Assembly (NCBI GenBank): GCA_902475245.1
Contig: CABRYP010000005.1
Location: forward strand, 6,850 to 70,849
Length of the DNA: 64,000 nucleotides
Reading direction: 5' to 3'
DNA from: an uncultured Collinsella sp.
Lineage (GTDB): Bacteria > Actinomycetota > Coriobacteriia > Coriobacteriales > Coriobacteriaceae
Of the stretch, positions 60,322 through 64,000 are shown in pieces. Within the stretch, counting starts at the first letter, position 1; every line of letters starts with the position of its first letter. Both the position numbers and the translations under genes were made by a program. The notes beneath the pieces were generated by a model that saw nothing but the letters and a program-made list of their open reading frames with translations, searched no databases and was not told the DNA's origin.

Positions 60322-62988
60322 CTACTCCTGCACCTTGAGGGCTTCGGCTAGGCTGACGCGCTTGATAGAGCGCGTGTGTAGCAGTGCCACGACCAGGTAG
60401 GTCGCAAAGCCAATGCCGACGCATGCAGCCATGGACCAAGCGGGTACGTAGATCTCGATATTGCCGTTGTAGGCGAGCAGCATCGAGCGGAAGATGGCCG
60501 TGAGCGAGCCAATAATGACCGGCAGGCTCAGCACGAGCGACGCCACCACGCACAGCGTGATCGAGCGGATGTACAGATGCGAGATCTCGCTATCGCGATA
60601 GCCAAAGACCTTCATGTAACTAATCGAACGGGCGCTGTGGTCGATCACAGCCTTGGTCAGCAGGTACATAAACAGCAGAAAGATAAACACCGCGAGCCCA
60701 ACCATCATTCCGATCATTTTGCTCATCATGCCGATAAACTGGTCGCCCACGGCGCGCATGTCGTCGGGCGTGGTGTCGCCGGCAAAGTAACGAGCATCGA
60801 GATCGAGCTTCTCGTCGCTCACATAGCCGTTAAAGTAGGCGGCGTCGTTGTCGAACAGCTCGTTAAAGTCGTCGATACTCATATAGATATTCATGTCCGA
60901 CTTGGAGCCCCAGGCACAGTCCTTGCCCGCGTACTCAAGGGAATAATGCTCGCCCTCGTACTTGTCGCCGAGCGTGACCTTCTGGCCCTCGCTCCAGCCA
61001 AACTTATCGAGCAGGCCGCCGCCAAAGACGATGCGCCCATCGCCGACGTTGAGGTCTTTCCAATAGCGCGAATCGGTTGAAATGCCGTAGACGGAAATCG
61101 TCTCCTCGCCATTTCCATCGCCGCGGTCGTATTGCAGCTGGTAAACGGCATATTTCTCGGCCTGTGCAATTGTGCCCGCACCGTTGTCGGTCGTATTGAC
61201 CGGATGGATGGCGTCGTTGTCAGTGTCAATCTTAGAGGCCTTGTCGATCAGGCCGATGGCCTCATCGCGGTCGCAGCCGAGGGCATCGGCAAGGTCATCG
61301 AGGCGCGCATAAAGCGCATCCTTCTTGTCCTGAACCTTGGCAAGCGCGTCCTGCGCTGCGGTCAGGCTCTCGGCAGACGGAGATGCGGCCGCGGCATCGG
61401 CTGCCGCCTGCGCCGCATCGGCCGCGTCGTCAAGCTCGTCATCGGCATCCTGGGCGGCGGAAAGCAGCACGCCGTCAACCGACTGCAGGCGCTCGAGTGC
61501 CGACCACTGCTCGCGCTCCTCGGCAGTGCCCTCGAGCTCCAGTGGCGCCTTGAGCGTGTACTGGTGCTCGGCGACCAGGCTTGTCTCGAGGTTGTCCGCA
61601 TAGTGCGTCATCGTGGGCAAAATCGCCAGGCCAAAGAGCAGTAGCAGCGACGCAAACGCGATGCCCACGAAGAGCGTGGCGAAGTTGCCCAGGTTGCGCA
61701 GGAAGATACGCAGGCGGAAGCGGGAAACAAAGCCCATGCGCTCCGACAGCTGCAGGCCGCGCTTGGTGCCAGACTTGCCGCTCGCCTCGTGGCGAAGAAA
61801 CTGCAGCGGCGTCTTACCCATTTTGCGAAGCAGACCCACCAGCATGATGAGGATGAGCGCGGCGGCGGGAACCACGGCGCACTTCACAAAGATCTCCCAG
61901 CTCCAGTACACCTGGAAGGGCGGCAGGCTGTACGAACCGTAATAGAGGCTGCGCATGGGCTCGGTAAAGAACACAACGCCGAGCGCAGTGCCCAAAAGCG
62001 CCGCGACCACGCCCACGATGGCGGGAAGCGCAAGGTAGTGCAGCACGATCTCGCGTCGACGATAGCCGCTGGCGAGCAACGTGCCGATGATGGCGCTCTC
62101 CTCCTCGATGGTGGCGTCGGTAAGGACCACAAAGACGAACGCCATGATCACGATGATGATGTCGAGCAGCGTCATCCACATCATGGAGTCGCCGTCCACG
62201 TCGTCGCGCGCATAGCCAATGCCCTGATTCGAATCGGCGTCGATGAGGTCATCCACGCGTGCATCGGCATCGGTAAGCGCCTCTACCATATCCTGCTCGG
62301 CATCGGTACGGTCCGCGGTGGGGAGGTCGCGATCGGCAAAGGTGAAGGAGTAGGTGTAGGCGGGTGCGCCGCCGGCGTCCTCGAGCGCGGCAAAACCGGC
62401 GTCGGCAACCTCGGCAACACCATAGGTGACGGTGTTGATCGTAAAGTCGGAGTTGTTGAGGAGCAGCGCCTGGCTATCGGGCTGGGTCATGATGCCGCAG
62501 ATGGTGTAGGTGCGACCCTCGAGCTCGACCTTATCGCCCACGGCGAGATCGTTGTTGGTGGCGAAGACACGGTCGATTGCCACCTCATCGTCCGTCTTGG
62601 GCTCCTTGCCCTCACAGTAGGACGCGATATCGACCTTGGTGCGGTGCGCATAGGTGCGCAGCGTGCGTTTGGTGCCATCGTCGCCGGCGGTCTTTTTGAT
62701 GATGGCGTCGATGGAGAAATTCTTGTAGAGCGTGACGCCGCCGACGTCGTCGGCCGCGTCCTCGGCGGCCTTGAGTTGATCGTCGGTAGCCTCGAAGGAG
62801 GTGGTCACACGGCCGTCCTCAATCGTGTACTCGTCGCGCATGCCGTCAATGAGGTGGCCGATGGAGTGGGCCGCGAGCAAAAAGCCCGAGGTAAGGGCGA
62901 TGCTTCCACACATAAGCAAAAAGATGCCCAGGTACTTGCCGATATTGCGACGCAGCTCGCGCGGGAGACGTTTTGCGAGAGGTGTCAT
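60322..62988 (-). CDS. FtsX-family ABC transporter permease (MacB-like)
   Basis: 888-residue membrane protein. N-terminal helix (YLGIFLLMCGSIALTSGFLLA region) precedes a large extracellular domain, then two FtsX blocks of helices (TLLDIIIVIMAFVFVVLTDA, IIGTLLASGYRRREIVLHYL; MVGLAVFIFLLFMYLLTKAV, MKVFGYRDSEISHLYIRSI). An Ala/Asp-rich coiled coil (about 500-560, DELDDAADAAQAAADAAA) lies in the second extracellular domain. It ends SIKRVSLAEALKVQE, typical of the family. It starts nine bases past the ATPase stop. Likely exports lipid, peptide or antibiotic, or acts mechanically on the wall. Confidence 0.92.
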   Translation of the reverse strand: MTPLAKRLPRELRRNIGKYLGIFLLMCGSIALTSGFLLAAHSIGHLIDGMRDEYTIEDGRVTTSFEATDDQLKAAEDAADDVGGVTLYKNFSIDAIIKKTAGDDGTKRTLRTYAHRTKVDIASYCEGKEPKTDDEVAIDRVFATNNDLAVGDKVELEGRTYTICGIMTQPDSQALLLNNSDFTINTVTYGVAEVADAGFAALEDAGGAPAYTYSFTFADRDLPTADRTDAEQDMVEALTDADARVDDLIDADSNQGIGYARDDVDGDSMMWMTLLDIIIVIMAFVFVVLTDATIEEESAIIGTLLASGYRRREIVLHYLALPAIVGVVAALLGTALGVVFFTEPMRSLYYGSYSLPPFQVYWSWEIFVKCAVVPAAALILIMLVGLLRKMGKTPLQFLRHEASGKSGTKRGLQLSERMGFVSRFRLRIFLRNLGNFATLFVGIAFASLLLLFGLAILPTMTHYADNLETSLVAEHQYTLKAPLELEGTAEEREQWSALERLQSVDGVLLSAAQDADDELDDAADAAQAAADAAAASPSAESLTAAQDALAKVQDKKDALYARLDDLADALGCDRDEAIGLIDKASKIDTDNDAIHPVNTTDNGAGTIAQAEKYAVYQLQYDRGDGNGEETISVYGISTDSRYWKDLNVGDGRIVFGGGLLDKFGWSEGQKVTLGDKYEGEHYSLEYAGKDCAWGSKSDMNIYMSIDDFNELFDNDAAYFNGYVSDEKLDLDARYFAGDTTPDDMRAVGDQFIGMMSKMIGMMVGLAVFIFLLFMYLLTKAVIDHSARSISYMKVFGYRDSEISHLYIRSITLCVVASLVLSLPVIIGSLTAIFRSMLLAYNGNIEIYVPAWSMAACVGIGFATYLVVALLHTRSIKRVSLAEALKVQE

Positions 62989-62996
62989 GGCGCCGC

Positions 62997-63710
<714 letters not shown>

Positions 63711-63782
63711 GCTATCCCCCATTGTTAGCCTGTTGCTACTTTAATAGGGTAATAGTAAACCCGGGCGAACTATTTTCCAACC

Positions 63783-63925
63783 TACTCATTGGGGACAGAC
63801 TTAAATGAGCGATTTCACTCATTTAAGTCTGTCCCCCATGAGTGCCGCCAGGGACAGCTCTTGCCAGCCCGGCCGGCGAGCCGGCGAATCGGCAAAGACT
63901 GTCCCCAATGACTAGGCGGAAAGGA
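63783..63925. repeat. Dispersed repeat, family F copy 2 (right of ABC exporter)
   Basis: Same orientation and order as 60157-60310. It also holds a local palindrome, CTCATTGGGGACAGACTTAAATGAG against CTCATTTAAGTCTGTCCCCCATGAG (63784-63842, partly). The rest of the gap to 64000 contains GGAGTGTCCCTA repeat sequence and no gene. Confidence 0.75.
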
Positions 63926-64000
63926 GTGTCCCTATCTGCCGGCAGAGACGATATGAGCAGGACATAAAAACATTGAGAGCCCCTGCTGCATGAAAGACCG

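Overview
The window reads as a chromosomal segment of a high-GC member of the Coriobacteriia, most like a gut Collinsella. The grounds are the marked GC bias at third codon positions, the gene content (NRMT-type metal transporter, LuxS, sortase-anchored adhesin, 7TM sensor proteins, NikR/Hyp genes) and Gram-positive features such as an LPxSG surface protein, an OatA-like acyltransferase and lipoproteins. The genus is inferred, not proven. No rRNA, tRNA, CRISPR array, prophage or complete transposase gene was found.

Layout. 1-6.4 kb: 5' part of dnaK, a small 2[4Fe-4S] ferredoxin, then the de novo NAD operon nadA-nadB-nadC with its regulator niaR, and a repeat-rich gap. 6.4-15.5 kb: a ~2,080-residue sortase-anchored surface protein, divergent from a LytTR/GHKL two-component pair, and a degenerate UDG-like gene. 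15.7-22.9 kb: trxA, a small gene coupled to nikR, hydrogenase maturation genes hypF, hypC, hypD and hypE, and a gph-like phosphatase. 23-27.7 kb: a lipoprotein, PTS IIA(Glc), a headless RpiR-like SIS protein, a Fic protein bracketed by two copies of one palindrome, and pyrE. 27.7-36 kb: Mg2+ P-type ATPase with a possible leader peptide, a LuxR fragment, a zinc-ribbon/SPFH cluster resembling Bacillus ydjGHI, and a lipoprotein. 36-45.3 kb: a three-gene sensor system, a GH1 6-phospho-glycosidase, a DUF4867 protein, luxS, and a nucleoside hydrolase/ribokinase operon. 45.4-60 kb: an OatA-like acyltransferase, an NRMT-type Mg transporter coupled to an MgtE_N/CBS membrane protein, an apparently inactive polysaccharide deacetylase, PRC-barrel and YtxH proteins, a CphA-N-like protein, a CNNM/CorC protein, hemolysin III, an alpha/beta hydrolase and a DUF362 ferredoxin. 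60.3-63.7 kb: a MacB/FtsX-type ABC exporter pair between direct repeats.

Magnesium handling recurs: the MgtA-type ATPase, the NRMT plus MgtE_N/CBS pair and the CNNM/CorC protein all fit this theme. Nickel/hydrogenase genes and NAD/nucleotide salvage are the other coherent modules.

The intergenic DNA is unusual. At least eight palindromic repeat families occupy the gaps. One family is special: two copies (about 23008-23169 and 26850-27012) keep identical single-stranded boxes and an identical bulge and tetraloop, while nearly every stem is rewritten by compensatory changes. That is the signature of a structured RNA and is the most interesting signal here.
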